60,000 nt of DNA from Symsagittifera roscoffensis (GCF_963678635.1 NC_087066.1:53834312-53894311), one strand, 5' to 3'. Shown: positions 22,377 through 34,018, counted from the stretch's first letter. Program-made: numbers and translations. Notes: generated by a model from the sequence alone, not told the origin.

Positions 22377-22909
22377 TTCATCCATCTTCGATGGAGATGA
22401 TGATTTTTATCTACTGAACAAAAACAATAATAATTCAATAAATAGCAGTAGCCTTGATTTTAGGAGTGACCTCGTGGTCTGGGTATACTGAGACCCAGCC
22501 ATGAGCTCACTATTTCTGCATGTAATCTAGTTAATTTGATTGTTTTGACCGAAGCCGAAAGCAGTAACGTTTTCGCTGACCCGATGTTAGAAAGACCACC
22601 GAAAGTACTGGCTTGGTAGAGACGGTGAAAAATATGTAGAGCTCTGTTTAGACGTTGGCCAGTCGTCTTAGAACCTAGCTTTATTTTCCGTCGATATGTA
22701 TCTTCCGGGCGAATGTTACAAATGTCGCCCAGTGGCGGTATACTTATACAATGCTGCGTATTTGCTCTCTTGGTTGTATAAATGAATAATTTCATCGAAA
22801 GTAGTTTTATTATTAATAGTTTTATTTAATTTGACAACCAAATTAAATTTCTAGCGATCAGTCGGTTCATTTTAATGTCTTATTTTTAATTTCGCTTTTA
22901 ATCGCCAAC

Positions 22910-23938
22910 ATGTTTGACCTCCAAACTTTCCGAAATCTGAACGACGAATTGAAATACGAGCTGTATAAAGACTTAGTCGAAAATGTTACTTATTTTAAAC
23001 GAATTATCGAAAACTTAACTGTATCAACGAAAGAGGAAGAAAGAGGAAACAAATTTTTTGATCTAGAAAATTTTAAAAACACGGGCAATTCGAAAATTAC
23101 AGAAAACAAATTTGAAAACGAATGGAGCAAGATTGGAACTCGGAGCAGAAATCAGAACAAACGAAGCGAAAATAACCAAGAAAGCAAGAATAACCAAGAA
23201 ATCAAAATACAAGCAACCAATATTCAAGAAGAAAAATTCGACCAGCAACGAAAACATTTATTTTTACCACGAGAAGGAGAATATTCTGGCCTATTACTGG
23301 GAGACTCAATTGTTAACAGAATCAATGGGGAACAAATATCGGAAAATGTGTTGGCGAGAGGATTTGGTGGGCACAAAATTTCTGCATTGCTGGAACGCGT
23401 GAGAAACAGTAAATCGCGACATTTTAAACATGTAACTACGCTAATTGGAATAAATGACTGCCTCTCAAGTGATTTCGACGCGAAGGAAGCCGTGAGTAGC
23501 TTAGAAAAACTAATTTATCTCATAAATCATAAATTCTCCCCAGAAACAATTTCACTATGTACTGTAACTCCCTTAGGCGCTTTTAGAAAAGATTTTAATC
23601 CAAATGTACAGAAGCTAAACAAGCAAATTCTTAATTTAGTACGGAATGTAAAAGACTTGGGCGAAGTAAAATTGGATATTTTAGACATAAACAAAATTTT
23701 TAGTCAAAATACAGATGCTCTTAGCTCGGATGGTTTGCATCCTTCTGATGGGGTCGTTGAAATTTTGGTGCAAAGTTTTAGAGATTCTTTTAGGGGTTCT
23801 GATATTAATGCAAACACATGTGAGATTACAACCCGCCCCAGAATGAAGCAAACCCAACAATCATCAAATTTAGATCCAAAAACGGCAGAAATGTTACAAT
23901 TTTTCCAAAACGGTGCAAAATTTTTTAGGAAATACTAG
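22910..23938 (+). CDS. LINE ORF1 protein with SGNH-hydrolase-like domain
   Basis: 342 residues from the ATG at 22910, uninterrupted. Residues 1-115 are charged and helical, rich in Lys/Asn/Glu. The rest is an SGNH-like hydrolase: block I LLLGDSIV (Ser about residue 133), a FGGHK turn, block III LIGINDC, and block V SSDGLHPSDG (Asp/His about residues 277-281). All catalytic-type residues are present. Esterase-like ORF1 proteins are known in CR1 elements, where they may act on lipids or as RNA chaperones; the activity here is not shown. ORF2 starts 56 bases downstream. Confidence 0.8.
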   Translation: MFDLQTFRNLNDELKYELYKDLVENVTYFKRIIENLTVSTKEEERGNKFFDLENFKNTGNSKITENKFENEWSKIGTRSRNQNKRSENNQESKNNQEIKIQATNIQEEKFDQQRKHLFLPREGEYSGLLLGDSIVNRINGEQISENVLARGFGGHKISALLERVRNSKSRHFKHVTTLIGINDCLSSDFDAKEAVSSLEKLIYLINHKFSPETISLCTVTPLGAFRKDFNPNVQKLNKQILNLVRNVKDLGEVKLDILDINKIFSQNTDALSSDGLHPSDGVVEILVQSFRDSFRGSDINANTCEITTRPRMKQTQQSSNLDPKTAEMLQFFQNGAKFFRKY

Positions 23939-23994
23939 TTTCGCATTTTTTCTTGGTGCAAACTTTGGCGATTATTTAATTTATTTAACCTATT

Positions 23995-26900
23995 ATGCTG
24001 AATATTAAATTCTGGTTGTTTTGTGCAATTTTTCTAATTTCCAAGGCTCAGATGGAAACTAAAGAAAAAACTATTGTTTACTGGGGCTATCTAAGCTGCC
24101 AGCAAAAGATATTATCAACGAAATGTGGGATAAATGAGCGGAGAGCTACCACACTGACTCATCGTTTCCTTTTCGCGTTGTTACTGACCCAAAGTGGGGA
24201 TGTTGAAAAAAACCCTGGTCCTATCGAAACCATTGAAACAGTCTACGGTATCTGCTCAAAAAATTGTGCAAATCTTAAATTTGTTCATTTGAATTTTCAA
24301 AGTATTATTAGAAAACGGATGCAATTGAAAAAATTTCTTGTTGATATGGGCGAAAACACAATTATAGGAATTTCCGAAACGTGGCTTAAAAAAGAAGATA
24401 GTGACAATTTATGGAATTTCCAACCTAGAACGCATGCGATGTTCAGATATGATAGGCAATCAGCGGTAAAAAAGAAAGGCGGTGGCGTTTTGTTATATAT
24501 ACCAGTCAAATTGGCTCCGAAATTGAGGCCTGATCTAAATTTATTTGATAAAGAAAAATATGAGTCAGTGTGGGTTGAGTGCAAATCTACATTTAACATT
24601 TCGAGTAAAGAAAAAATGTTAGTTAATTTGTGTTATAACCCAAGCAGATCAAACTTTATTGATTTTTTGGAACAATTAACGCTTAACATAGATAATGCTT
24701 TTTCAGTTTCTAATAAAATTACGCTTTTGGGTGATTATAACATAAATTATCTGGATAGCAAAGAAAAAGAAAATTTAGATTCTATAATTATTCCATATGG
24801 ATTGAAGGTTTTTTGTCCAAACGATGAGACCAGAATTAGTTCCTCAACAAAAACTCATATCGACTACATAATCAGTGACTATGAAACAAACGGCATTGAG
24901 TTTTGTTTTGATACACCTTATAAAACCGACCATTTTGCTTCATTTATTTTGACGGATATAAAATGCGGCAAAATTTTACCGAGGATAATTACGACTTTCA
25001 ATAAGAAAAATTATCAGAAAAATGAATTTTGCAATTCACTCTCCGCTCTTCCTTGGTATCTCTTATATCAATATACAGACGCACAAAACATGTTCTCGAC
25101 GATGATTTATTTAATTTCTTGTGCTCTACAGCAACATGCTCCTATCGAAAAAAAGTTTGTTCGTAATTTTAAACCAAAAAACGTGTTGAAAACGGAATGG
25201 TTCGATTCAGAATGTCAGCAATTGTTGACTAAGAAACAGAATTCACTCAGATCATATCGCAGTCAAAGCACAAGCGATAATTGGTCAAAGTACCAGTTTT
25301 TACGTAATCAAATGAGCAAATTGATTAGAAGTAAACAATTCGATCATTCAAAAAATTGTTTTTCACTTCTCAGCACTATCCAACAAAAATGGAAATATAT
25401 TAACCAAGTTAGAGGTACATGTTCTGGCAACCATCGAATTACAGTTCTACGAAATTCCTTCAGTGAAATGATAACCCAAGACAAAAAAATTGCCAATCAT
25501 TTAAATTATATTTTTTCAAACTTAGGCGAATTTTTCGGCGCTAAAAAGCCTCCGAATTACAACAAATCTGCCTCTGAATCTGCATCTTTTCATTTTTAAC
25601 ACATTACAGTGAAGCAATGCTTTGATATAGTTCGAAAAATCAATGTTGGAAAACCTCTCGGACCTTGTACCGTACCTGCTTGGGCATTCATTGACGGTCA
25701 ATCAGTTATAGTTCCACATTTAACTTTTGTCATAAATACTTGCTTAGATGAGAACATTTTCCCGATCGAACTGAAAAAAGCAAACGTAACCCCTTTGTTC
25801 AAAAAAGATGACCCAATGGATGCAAAAAATTATCGGCCAATATCAATAACTTGTGCTTTTTCTAAAATTTTTGAAAAAATTTTACATGCCCAAATAACAG
25901 AACATCTTGACAAATTTCAAATAATGACACCATTTCAATTCGGATTTCGCAAAAACATTTCAACACAAGATGCTCTTGTTTATGTGACAGAAAGTATTCG
26001 AAATCAAATAGATTCAAAAAAAATCGTACATGCAGCTTTATTAGATCTGTCCAAGGCTTTTGATTCTATTTCGCATGAAGTTTTAATTGAAAAAATGCTT
26101 TCTCTCGGTTTTTCAAATGGAGCAAATGCTTTAATTGCTAGCTTCCTAAACAAACGTATTCAAAGAGTAAACGTCAATGGAATTTTTTCAGACTGGATTG
26201 AAATAAAACGAGGTGTCCCACAAGGAACGGTACTTGGTCCGTTGTTGTTCAATATTTATGTTAATGACATACAAGAGCGATTATATGAGGGTTGTACTTT
26301 AGTTCAATATGCTGACGACTGTATGGTTTTTTCCTCTTCTATAATTTCTGAGGATGCTTTGAATCGATTGCAAAAATCACTCAATAATCTAACGGAATTT
26401 TTTGCAGAGAACCAATTGAATCTGAATGCATCTAAATCGGAATTTATAACATTTTGTCAAAAAAATGATAGCAAAAATGTGGATACTGATAAACTAGTAA
26501 TTAGTGGGCATTATGTAGCCAAAAAATCAGAATGCAAATATTTAGGCATAATTCTTGATTCAAGTTTATCTTTTCATGCTCAAATCAAAACAATTCTCCA
26601 AAAAATGGCCCAAGGGATTAAAACTATTGATACAATTGGACAACAACTGCCGACATTATCATTAGTTGCCTTGCTTCATTGTCTTGTTTTATCACATTTA
26701 GATTATTCAGCAATTTTTTTACAACAAATTAATGCTACTTTGATGCTATCTCTGGAGAAACAGTTGAACTGGGCGCTAAAAAGAACATATTTCAGATCGA
26801 ATTTTAAATCTTCTTCCCTTCTTCGCATTAGCAAATCGTTCATTGGAATCGAGAAAAGAATTGAGTTAAAGTGTATAACATACTTATACCAATATCTTAC

Positions 26901-27192
26901 AAACAAAAAGAAGGCTTTTGAAAATACACTGAGACTACCGACTGCCAATTATAGGCTCAACGAAAGAACGAAACAAATTATTTTTGACAAACATTGTTCG
27001 ACTGCTTCTCTACAAAAATCATTTTTTCATTTGACTTCTAAAAAATGGAATTCACTGCCCATAATTTTGCGCAATTTAGAAAAATCGAAAACAGAATTCA
27101 AGAAAAAATTGAAAGAATTTTACGTGAGTGAATTGAGAAACAATCCTATATGTACTAATACAAATACGTGGCGTGATTACCGTTTTTGCTAG
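23995..27192 (+). pseudogene. LINE ORF2: signal sequence, 2A peptide, APE endonuclease, reverse transcriptase; one in-frame stop
   Basis: From the ATG at 23995 the frame runs 1065 codons with one TAA at 25597-25599. A hydrophobic N-terminus resembling a signal peptide (residues 1-19) precedes a 2A motif, DVEKNPGP, at 24199-24222; the ribosome would skip before residue 76. The APE endonuclease follows: HLNFQS, SETWL, LGDYN, a TRI..STKTHIDYI block, and TDH near 24925. RT begins after the stop, with RPIS, AFDSI, GVPQGTVLGP and the YADD box at 26308-26319. The stop falls between endonuclease and RT, so only a truncated protein would be made unless it is read through. All visible catalytic residues are intact, suggesting a recent loss. 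Confidence 0.85.
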
Positions 27193-27564
27193 TTCTATAT
27201 TTTTTAATTCAGTTTAATTTTTCACACATTGCTTGAAAGAGAAACTGTATATACTCTGTATATACGTTGTATAATTGGACTATCTGTAAAATTGTTTGTA
27301 AAGTTTTATTACCAGCTTGTTCCTAATTCTTAAATCTTTAATTTTCTATAGTATCCGAAACTTCATATACTTTAATCAACCAATTTCCGAACTGTAACCG
27401 ATTTTGTTTTTTTTTTGTTTTGTTTATTGCTTGTTTTCTGATGTTTTGTTTTTGTTTGATGTAACCAATGAATTTATAACCAATTTTATTATTTACACTT
27501 TGCTACACTGATGCCTCGGCTTTTTATTGTATAGTAATTCAAGTGTTTAAAAAAAAAAAAAAAA
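27193..27564 (+). other. LINE 3' UTR and poly(A)
   Basis: T-rich, non-coding, ending with 16 A residues at 27549-27564. A TATATAC repeat (27249-27266) is present. There is no CR1-style octamer tail, only poly(A). Confidence 0.6.
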
Positions 27565-27647
27565 CACAGGCAACCTAAATTTTGAGGGAGCTGCTCTGCT
27601 GAAAAAAACTATCTGTCCTGGGTTCCTCGGTACACGTACTCACAAGC

Positions 27648-27869
27648 TTACAAAGCTTCTTCAAAAACTCTCGGTGCTAGGGTCGGCGGAACCCTGAACT
27701 TCAATAGCCATTGATTGAGAAATTTATACACATTAATTAAATCTCTATGCTTGTCAGATTGGCGAACATCCGCCTCGGCCACCGCCATTCCGGGGCTACA
27801 AACCGAGCCTGCGCAATAATTTTTTAACCAGATTTTTAGCGCGAATTTTAGAGTGTATTTTTTAGACAT
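27648..27869 (-). CDS. Possible small exon or ORF, unknown
   Basis: A 73-codon frame on the minus strand with ATG at 27869, more GC-rich than its surroundings, coding for a compact charged peptide. Donor-like GTAAGC and GTGAGT sequences lie at and just past its 3' end, so it could be a first exon reading leftward. I recognise no family, and the support is length and composition only. Confidence 0.2.
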   Translation of the reverse strand: MSKKYTLKFALKIWLKNYCAGSVCSPGMAVAEADVRQSDKHRDLINVYKFLNQWLLKFRVPPTLAPRVFEEAL

Positions 27870-28798
27870 TTTTGTAATCTTTGATCATTCGTATATATTA
27901 CGAAGAAAATTTTTTAATCCTGATGACGCACCAGATCTTTTCAAGTGTGTCTTTCCTTGTGTGTTTTCACTTTTTCTTGATCATGGATCATTTTGTATGT
28001 TTTGAATTTAATCATGATGAGGCGCAGAATGTGAGAAAACGTTTGAATAAACATTTTACAATTCTTTTGAATTATTTAAGTTTCCCTCATTATAAATTTA
28101 ATTTCATTAAAATCTAACATACACATGAAAACTGTTCCTTCTGGCAGTTCTAGTTTTCATTTTTTCTTTTGTCATAATGTTTATTCAATGTTGATAATAT
28201 AGAGAGATGCAAAAAGTTGGAACCAACAAAATTATTTAAAAAGAGCAAATAAACTATTTCAGAAAAACTTTTGCATGCAAAAGCTAATTTTTTAGCCAAA
28301 AGACATACATGACGGATGGCCCCATGAAAACTCAAGTTAGCTTGCAAAACATGCTCAAAATTGGCAGATTGCTCTTTTTTTCATTTTTTTCGTGTGTTCC
28401 AACTTCTTGCTACTAATTATGTATACGTTAATCCAGATGTAGATAATCGCCCCCCCCCCCCTCCCAGGGATTCGACTTTATACTATCCATTTTTGTCCCC
28501 CCTTTATACTATCCATTTTTGACTGACTGACCTTAGAATTTTTCTAAAGACGCCTTTTCTAAAGGCCACCAATTGGTCAAATTAGAATTGGAAAATCAAT
28601 TTGGTCGACCCGAAAAAAAGGTCGACAAAATTTCCTTTTTTTTGAAAATCCGCCCCACTCGAGAAATTCTAGATCCGCGCTTGCGTTAATCTATATCTTA
28701 TTTCAAATATTGCATTGAAATATGGGATTTACTTGCATATCTGCAAACAATTTCATGATTTGGCAATTGAAGTTCTTATTTTTTGTTCTGCATCGCCC
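27870..28798. other. Intergenic or intronic DNA upstream of the NDUFB4-like gene
   Basis: AT-rich and non-coding. It contains a diverged interspersed repeat (28448-28680, described separately) and a C-run near 28450. A pyrimidine-rich tract sits just before the next gene and could belong to a splice acceptor. Confidence 0.4.
28448..28680. repeat. Diverged copy of the GGGGCGGAT interspersed repeat
   Basis: Shares with 43101-43376 the sequence around AATCAATTTGGTCGACC, a GGTCG-poly(A) stretch, and the CTCGAGAAA...TAGATCCG end. Its left end is a C-run with a duplicated TTTATACTATCCATTTTTG (near 28481 and 28502). Confidence 0.6.
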
Positions 28799-29320
28799 AT
28801 GGAGTTATCAGATCCAAAATCATTCCAGGGCGCCATGGGTTACATTGAGCCTAAGGAATGGGAAAAAATAATTGCTGAGCCAAAGGGTAAAACTGGGAGT
28901 CTTCGTGATGTTTATAACGTATTCTTCCCTGACTTCACTGTGAAACGGCCGGCTGGACTCCCTCCACCGAGACCTTTCAACGAAATACAAGCCGAGAAAA
29001 TGTCACGATTCTCGTTTTTGAAAAACGAGTTTGCTCGGCGACAGCTCAGGAAAAGTTTTTTTGAGCCATCGGTGCATGGGGAGGCGATGTTGTACGATCC
29101 AGCTCATGAGCGTTGGATGTATTTGCACATGAAACAGAGCGAGTTATTCAGTCGAAATACGTTCAAAGCATGGAAATGGTTAACGCTTATCCTACTCCCG
29201 CTCCCCCTAATGGGATACTACAACATGCGTCACACGAAGACGAGAATGGCGAAATACCAATGCGGATACCGGACAGATGTTAGCGTCTATAGGTTTCATG
29301 ACATGTACTATGGATGCTGA
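28799..29320 (+). CDS. Probable NADH dehydrogenase 1 beta subcomplex subunit 4 (NDUFB4/B15)-like
   Basis: 173 residues from the ATG at 28799; the frame is open 84 bases upstream, so an earlier spliced exon is possible. The C-terminal part has the family pattern: QAEKMSR then LKNEF (about residues 63-78), a DPAHERWMY block (about 101-109) and a single membrane segment WLTLILLPLPLMGYY (about 127-141), followed by a basic tail. NDUFB4 is an accessory subunit of mitochondrial complex I in the inner-membrane arm. The protein is longer than the roughly 130-residue vertebrate form because of an N-terminal extension. Coding sequence fits one exon. An AATAAA lies near 29618. The assignment is by motif resemblance. 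Confidence 0.5.
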   Translation: MELSDPKSFQGAMGYIEPKEWEKIIAEPKGKTGSLRDVYNVFFPDFTVKRPAGLPPPRPFNEIQAEKMSRFSFLKNEFARRQLRKSFFEPSVHGEAMLYDPAHERWMYLHMKQSELFSRNTFKAWKWLTLILLPLPLMGYYNMRHTKTRMAKYQCGYRTDVSVYRFHDMYYGC

Positions 29321-29499
29321 AAAAATTTGTTAACTCATACTCCGATTCGACTAAAAGATACTGAGATTTAGTAATTGATTTTGACTGTAGAATTACAATA
29401 TATACTTCCGCAAAGTTGTAACCTTCCGGTACTCTTAGAGTAGAAAATAACTACAATTTTTACGCTCCCCTCCGTTACCACTCGGTTTGCTTACACAAG

Positions 29500-29610
29500 A
29501 AAAGCTTGTGTTATAGTATGAACTCTTTTTTTCCAACCTAAGTCGCAAATATTGTTGTGACGCAAATATTGTTGTGACGCAAATATTGTTGCGACAAAAT
29601 GTGTTCATTT
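29500..29610. repeat. Interspersed repeat with three 17-bp tandem units
   Basis: CGCAAATATTGTTGTGA occurs at 29544-29560, 29561-29577 and, with one change, 29578-29594. The flanking sequence (AAGCTTGTGTTATAGTATGAACTC, then CCAACCTAAGTCGCAAATATT) recurs at about 46249-46330 with one unit only, so both are copies of one repeat family. A fragment is at 43692-43708. Confidence 0.75.
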
Positions 29611-29904
29611 TGATCAATAAACAGCTATTAAGTACAGCCAATGCTAAGGATTTTAACAGAGACTATTCTATTACAAAAAACACTTAATCGTAACGTATCA
29701 TATCGCTCTATAAATTGAGACATGTTAATTGGTAAATTTCTTTTTTTTTTTCAAATTGACTGGTACTGCTAATGTGTCATAATTGGCTTGTGTCACTTAG
29801 CAATTATGTAGACTCAAAATTGGCTTGCGTCACTAAAGAAGTTTTGTAAATTCAAAGTTATATTCATTCAGTTCATCCCAGTAGCGTTATCGGTCATATT
29901 TTTG

Positions 29905-29942
29905 CTTGTGTATGCGAAGTGCAACTTCGCCTCTGTGTGAAA
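29905..29942. repeat. Member of the GCGAAG/TTCGCxTCTGTGT dispersed family
   Basis: The unit reads roughly TGTGTATGCGAAGTGCAACTTCGCC followed by TCTGTGTGAAA. Related pieces lie near 30335, 30518, 32664, 33695, 34180, 34655 and 45292. It contains a short palindrome (GCGAAG/CTTCGC). The nature of the parent repeat is unknown. Confidence 0.5.
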
Positions 29943-30800
29943 TGTTCTTTTCTTTTTGGGCTTATAATTTATCATCTTAGAGGCCTTTTTTGGTTATTTG
30001 AACGGCGCAAAGGTTTTTATCTAAACAGTTTGATGGAGGACTTGAAAGGTTTTTTGAGTTTTTCTAATAAAAACATTTTTTTTCGGCGCATTGTTTCTGC
30101 TCAAGAGTTGTCGGCGTTGTAAGTTTTATTTCGATGTTAAATTTTTTTTGGCATGTATTCTGCAATTGTTTTTGGAAGGCATTTTTGTTCCAGACAAAAT
30201 CAAGACAAATGAAGAAACGTTTTTGGTAGATTAATTTTTTCGATACTTTTTTTCATAAAATGAACAGTTTTTGTCTGCGGCTTTTATCACCCTTTCTGTC
30301 GGTTAGTGTGCCATGCTATGTATGTGTTGTAATGCGAGTGTAGCGAAGCTTCGACTCGCCATTGTCTGCAAAATTTGTAAAGGTGCGGGTAATTCACTTC
30401 CAAGATTTTCGAATTTATTTTATTTTAAGTTTTGAGAAAAAAAACAGTTTTTCCATTTTTTTGTTATTTTTCGATTGATTGCTTCATCTGCTAGAAGTGA
30501 TGTTCATCCTTTTTTGTATCGCAAGTTTTGCGAAGCTGTTCTTCGCCTTTATTCAACTTTGACTAAACAGGTTTCTAGCATCGTGAATAATCAACTATTT
30601 TGCTTGCCTAGTTGACGATATATAAATTTTCCTTTGATGATAATTAAATAAACTTCTTGTTATTTAATACCCTTGCGATCTGCAAGTGTGTTGTAATAGA
30701 CTTTTCCCATGAATAATTTTTCTGTCTGAATGGTCAAAATTAGAAATGGTAAATGTAGGTTCAGATCATAACAAATTCATTTTTCTTTGCGTCTCAGGCA

Positions 30801-30872
30801 CACTTGGTTTAACATTGGAATTAATTGCCATTGCATGGGACAGAAAAGGTGCTGGGTTCGAGTCTGACATGA
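30801..30872 (+). repeat. tRNA-like relic (SINE-like)
   Basis: A B-box-type sequence GGTTCGAGTCT (30855-30865) follows a weak A-box-like GGTTTAACATTGGAA at a tRNA-like distance. No cloverleaf can be completed, so this is a degraded tRNA-derived sequence, not a gene. Confidence 0.35.
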
Positions 30873-31446
30873 CCTGTTTTTTGTACAAACAAGCAATATT
30901 CCGTTTCGAAAAAAAATGTCGGCTTCCTTTTTGTCTGATAATGTTTTTTCGCTCAGTTGCCACATCATAGAATTGTTTTTATTTACCTTGTATTGATTTT
31001 AGTGTTTTCATTTACTTCTGATGTTTGTAATTTTACTAACCTTGACTGCGTATATATGTTTTTATTACGGCCAGGTGATTTCGGCTTTCCTATCTAATTT
31101 TGAGTTGTTTAAATGGAAACATAGTTTTTATTCTCTCTGGATCGCAAATAAATTTCAGATTTAAATTGATTGATTTTTTGGCTGCTTCAATTTTTTCTAT
31201 CTCGTAATTAATTTGTGTGTAATTTATTGTTGTGTTTTAGAAATGAGCAATCCATTAGATATTCAAATGCGATGTGCAGTATCTTGCCATGTGAAAGGTT
31301 TTTCAACCTAATATTTTTGCTTGTTTAACGAAAGAATTTTTTCACCTTTAAGGTATATAGTGTACATTGCAATGGTTAAGAACTTTTTTGATTATCCAGT
31401 TTGATTTCTTTGGTTATTTCATCAATTTTGAAACTAGCAATCTAAT

Positions 31447-32030
31447 AGTGGGATACTGTTAAGGTCCCCTCAGGGGTCGTGAGTTTGGCCTCCATTTTTG
31501 AACATCCAAATCCTTTGAGTGTACGAGTTACGACGATTTTTGATTTTTTAACTTGAATTAAAAAATAATTACAAACGTTGAAATTCTGAACCCTGTAGTT
31601 GGGTGCTGTCATGGTACTCTCAGGGGTTGTAACTCTTGCCTTAAATTATAACTGCTCAAATCCTTGTACTGTTCGAGATGTGGCATGTTTTATGATTTCT
31701 TCTTAGATTTTAAGAATTCAAAAGATTTGAAATTTCCAACCTTGTAGTTGGGTACTGTGAGGGTGCTCTGACGAGTTCCAAGTTGCAAATTTTGCGCCGG
31801 AATGCAACTGCTCAAATGCTCTTAGTTTCCGAGATGTGACGTTAGTTTCCGAGATGTGACGTTAGTTTCCGAGATGTGACGTTTATCTCTCTTTTTTGAA
31901 AGTTGTTCGAAGAACTTAGATATGAAGTTTCACAAAATTTGAAGTTCACATCTCTATAGTGAGGCTCTGTCGGGGTACTCCCAGGAGTTGCAGTTTTCGC
32001 CTTCAAATATGATTGATAAAATCCTTCAGA
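31447..32030 (+). repeat. Degenerate tandem repeat, about 150-bp units (four copies)
   Basis: Units begin with GTGGGATACTGT-like sequence near 31447, 31599, 31746 and 31958. Each continues with a CTC(A)GGGG/GAGTTG block, a GCC-TT-AAAT block and CTGCTCAAATCCTT. Divergence between units is substantial. The third unit is lengthened by a 20-bp triplication. Confidence 0.6.
31821..31880 (+). repeat. 20-bp unit repeated three times
   Basis: GTTAGTTTCCGAGATGTGAC occurs at 31841-31860 and 31861-31880, with a one-base variant at 31821-31840. This is a recent slippage-type expansion inside the larger tandem repeat. Confidence 0.9.
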
Positions 32031-32047
32031 AAACATTAATTTAATGT

Positions 32048-32084
32048 TTTTGAAATTCCCAACCCTTTTGAAATTCCCAACCCT
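32048..32084 (+). repeat. Direct 17-18 bp duplication
   Basis: TTGAAATTCCCAACCCTT is present twice back to back, followed by a second short duplication of TTGAAAGATT. Confidence 0.8.
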
Positions 32085-33049
32085 TGAAAGATTAAAACTT
32101 GAAAGATTTAACTTTTTTTATGAAACTAATTTCTTTCGGCTCAAACCGAGGTCTGCTCAAAGTTCGTTGGTTCACTTGCTACATTACTGGTTTTTCTTGT
32201 GCCATAAGCAACTTTTTTTCAAACTTTTTTTAAACATTTTTTCGACTTCTTTATTTTTTTTGTTTGTATTGCAGTGCAAGTGGTTTGCAGCGCTGCCTCG
32301 CCAATGAGTTTATTTTGATCTTAGCTGAAAGCAAATGTTTATGGCCAATTATTCCTCTAGGATGTGCAAGTTGTTTGCTTGCAAGATTTGAAGCAAAGTT
32401 TTTGTGTACATTTAGGAATTTTTGGATCTCGATTTTTTCACCAAAATTTTTCTCTGGTATTTCTATTTAATGTTTATAATAAAGAATTAAATGAAGTCCG
32501 TGTAGCCCGAATTTTTTCTAAATTTTAGGTAATGGATTGTTATAACAATTGCACTAAAATTTTTTCTTTTTCTTTAGCCTACCATATTTTTCAACTGAAT
32601 TAATTCGAATTTTTCACTTTTCATTTGAGACCTATTATCTTTTGATTTTTGACATTTTTTAAATCGCAAGTGGCGCGAAGATCAGTTTTGCATCTGTCTT
32701 AAAACTTGTGCTTACACCTTTTTGTTCTGGTTAGAATTATTTGCTTATTTTTGTTTAAAAAAATGCCTGTTTTGTGAATGTTTTCTAGTTTGTGAATAAA
32801 TTGTAAGTGCCAATCAAAAAATCAAAGGCAAATTTTTGTTCTGTGTGGGCATTTGGAAAGGAAGTAGGGACGTGTTAATTTGTAGTACCATTTTAAAGTA
32901 TCATGTTTGCCAAATTTTTAGTTTGTCTCAGAAACTTCTGATTTTCAAAAAGGGGTATCAATTGAAAGACCGCTTACTCTTCTGTGTGCATGCGTACTCG
33001 CCTAGATTTTTTTCTTGAGCCCTCTGTCTACAGCCTTCGAAAAAGTGTG

Positions 33050-33450
33050 GTTGAATATTTGACCAATATTTTTGATTTTTGTTTCGGCTTTCTCGAAAAC
33101 TACCCCTCTCAAATTTGAGTTTTTGGTTTCAATGAATTGAACCATTTTGAAAAGTTTTCAGAACTGTTCTCAGAACGGGTTTCGGGAAGCGCGAAAACTA
33201 CCTGTCCGATTCTCAGGTTGTGTCCAATCGAGAAACACGGCTTTGGAAATCTTCTGTGCTTAAGCGTTCATAACCTGCTGTATGCAGAAAAACTTAATGG
33301 ATTTTGGAAAGTATTTTGAACGTTTTTTAGAACTTCTGACCGTTTTTTTGGAAATTTTTTGAATTTTTTTTACAACTTACACAATCAAATCTGAGATAAA
33401 AAGTTTCATTAAAAGAACGGGTTGCGATAAGTGTTTCTGCAGAAGCAGAG
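33050..33450. repeat. Repeat module with CTCGAAAACTAC and AATCTGAGATA
   Basis: A module combining CGAAAACTACC, AAATCTGAGATA, a CAATTGAAAGA(C/G) phrase and long T-rich linkers. Similar modules are at 32880-32960 and 44320-44800. It looks like an old interspersed repeat; no coding capacity is visible. Confidence 0.4.
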
Positions 33451-34018
33451 ATTCTTTAATTTTTTTCTACGAGAAATTTATCTCCTCGGGAAAATTGATT
33501 ATCTCAAAATTTCTTACTCTTCTCCTTTATTTTAGTAGAGAAACAACTAAGTCCTATTTTTGATATCACACTTTTCGTGCCGCATCAGTCTAGCAAATTC
33601 TTTCAATAGCAAACACGTACCTCCAGGTTTATCTGGGCCCGTATGTGTTTTTTTTATCGAGATACGAAAATTTTGGTTCACCTAGTTTTTTTTTTCAACT
33701 TCGCATCTGTGTAAAATTTTAAGCTTGCGATTAAATAGCGTTATCAAATCAAGAGTTGAGAGTTTTTTAGGTGAGAAATTTGTCAAACAACATCACTTGA
33801 TAGCTTGATTTATTACGCTTGCATCTAGCAAGCGTTATCTAATCAAGACTAATCAGTTAAACAATTTGTTCAATAAAGTCACTTGAATCATTTTATAGCT
33901 TGGCTTAAAATTAATTAAATTCAATTTCATTAGCTTGTCCGGCCAACTTAGCCTGGACGAGTGCTCACTTTATTGTTTTTTTTCTGTATAATTTTGTTAT
34001 TCCAATAGCTTGTGTTCT

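Larger units (their letters stand above)
22377..27564 (+). mobile_element. CR1-like non-LTR retrotransposon (LINE) with poly(A) tail
   Basis: ORF1 (SGNH-type) and ORF2 (APE endonuclease plus RT) lie in LINE order, followed by a 356-bp 3' UTR and a 16-A tail at 27549-27564. The 5' end is uncertain; 22377-22909 is non-coding and probably contains the 5' UTR. A hairpin with arms TTTAATTTG/CAAATTAAA lies just upstream of ORF1. AT-rich codon use differs sharply from the giant element. The clade call rests on the SGNH ORF1 and the APE-RT layout, both known in CR1/L2-type elements. No target-site duplication was found. Confidence 0.75.

Noticed and set aside
24199-24222. Picornavirus-like insertion suggested by the 2A motif
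   Set aside because: The motif is in frame at the N-terminus of a LINE ORF2 with APE and RT domains; 2A in CR1-type LINEs is known.
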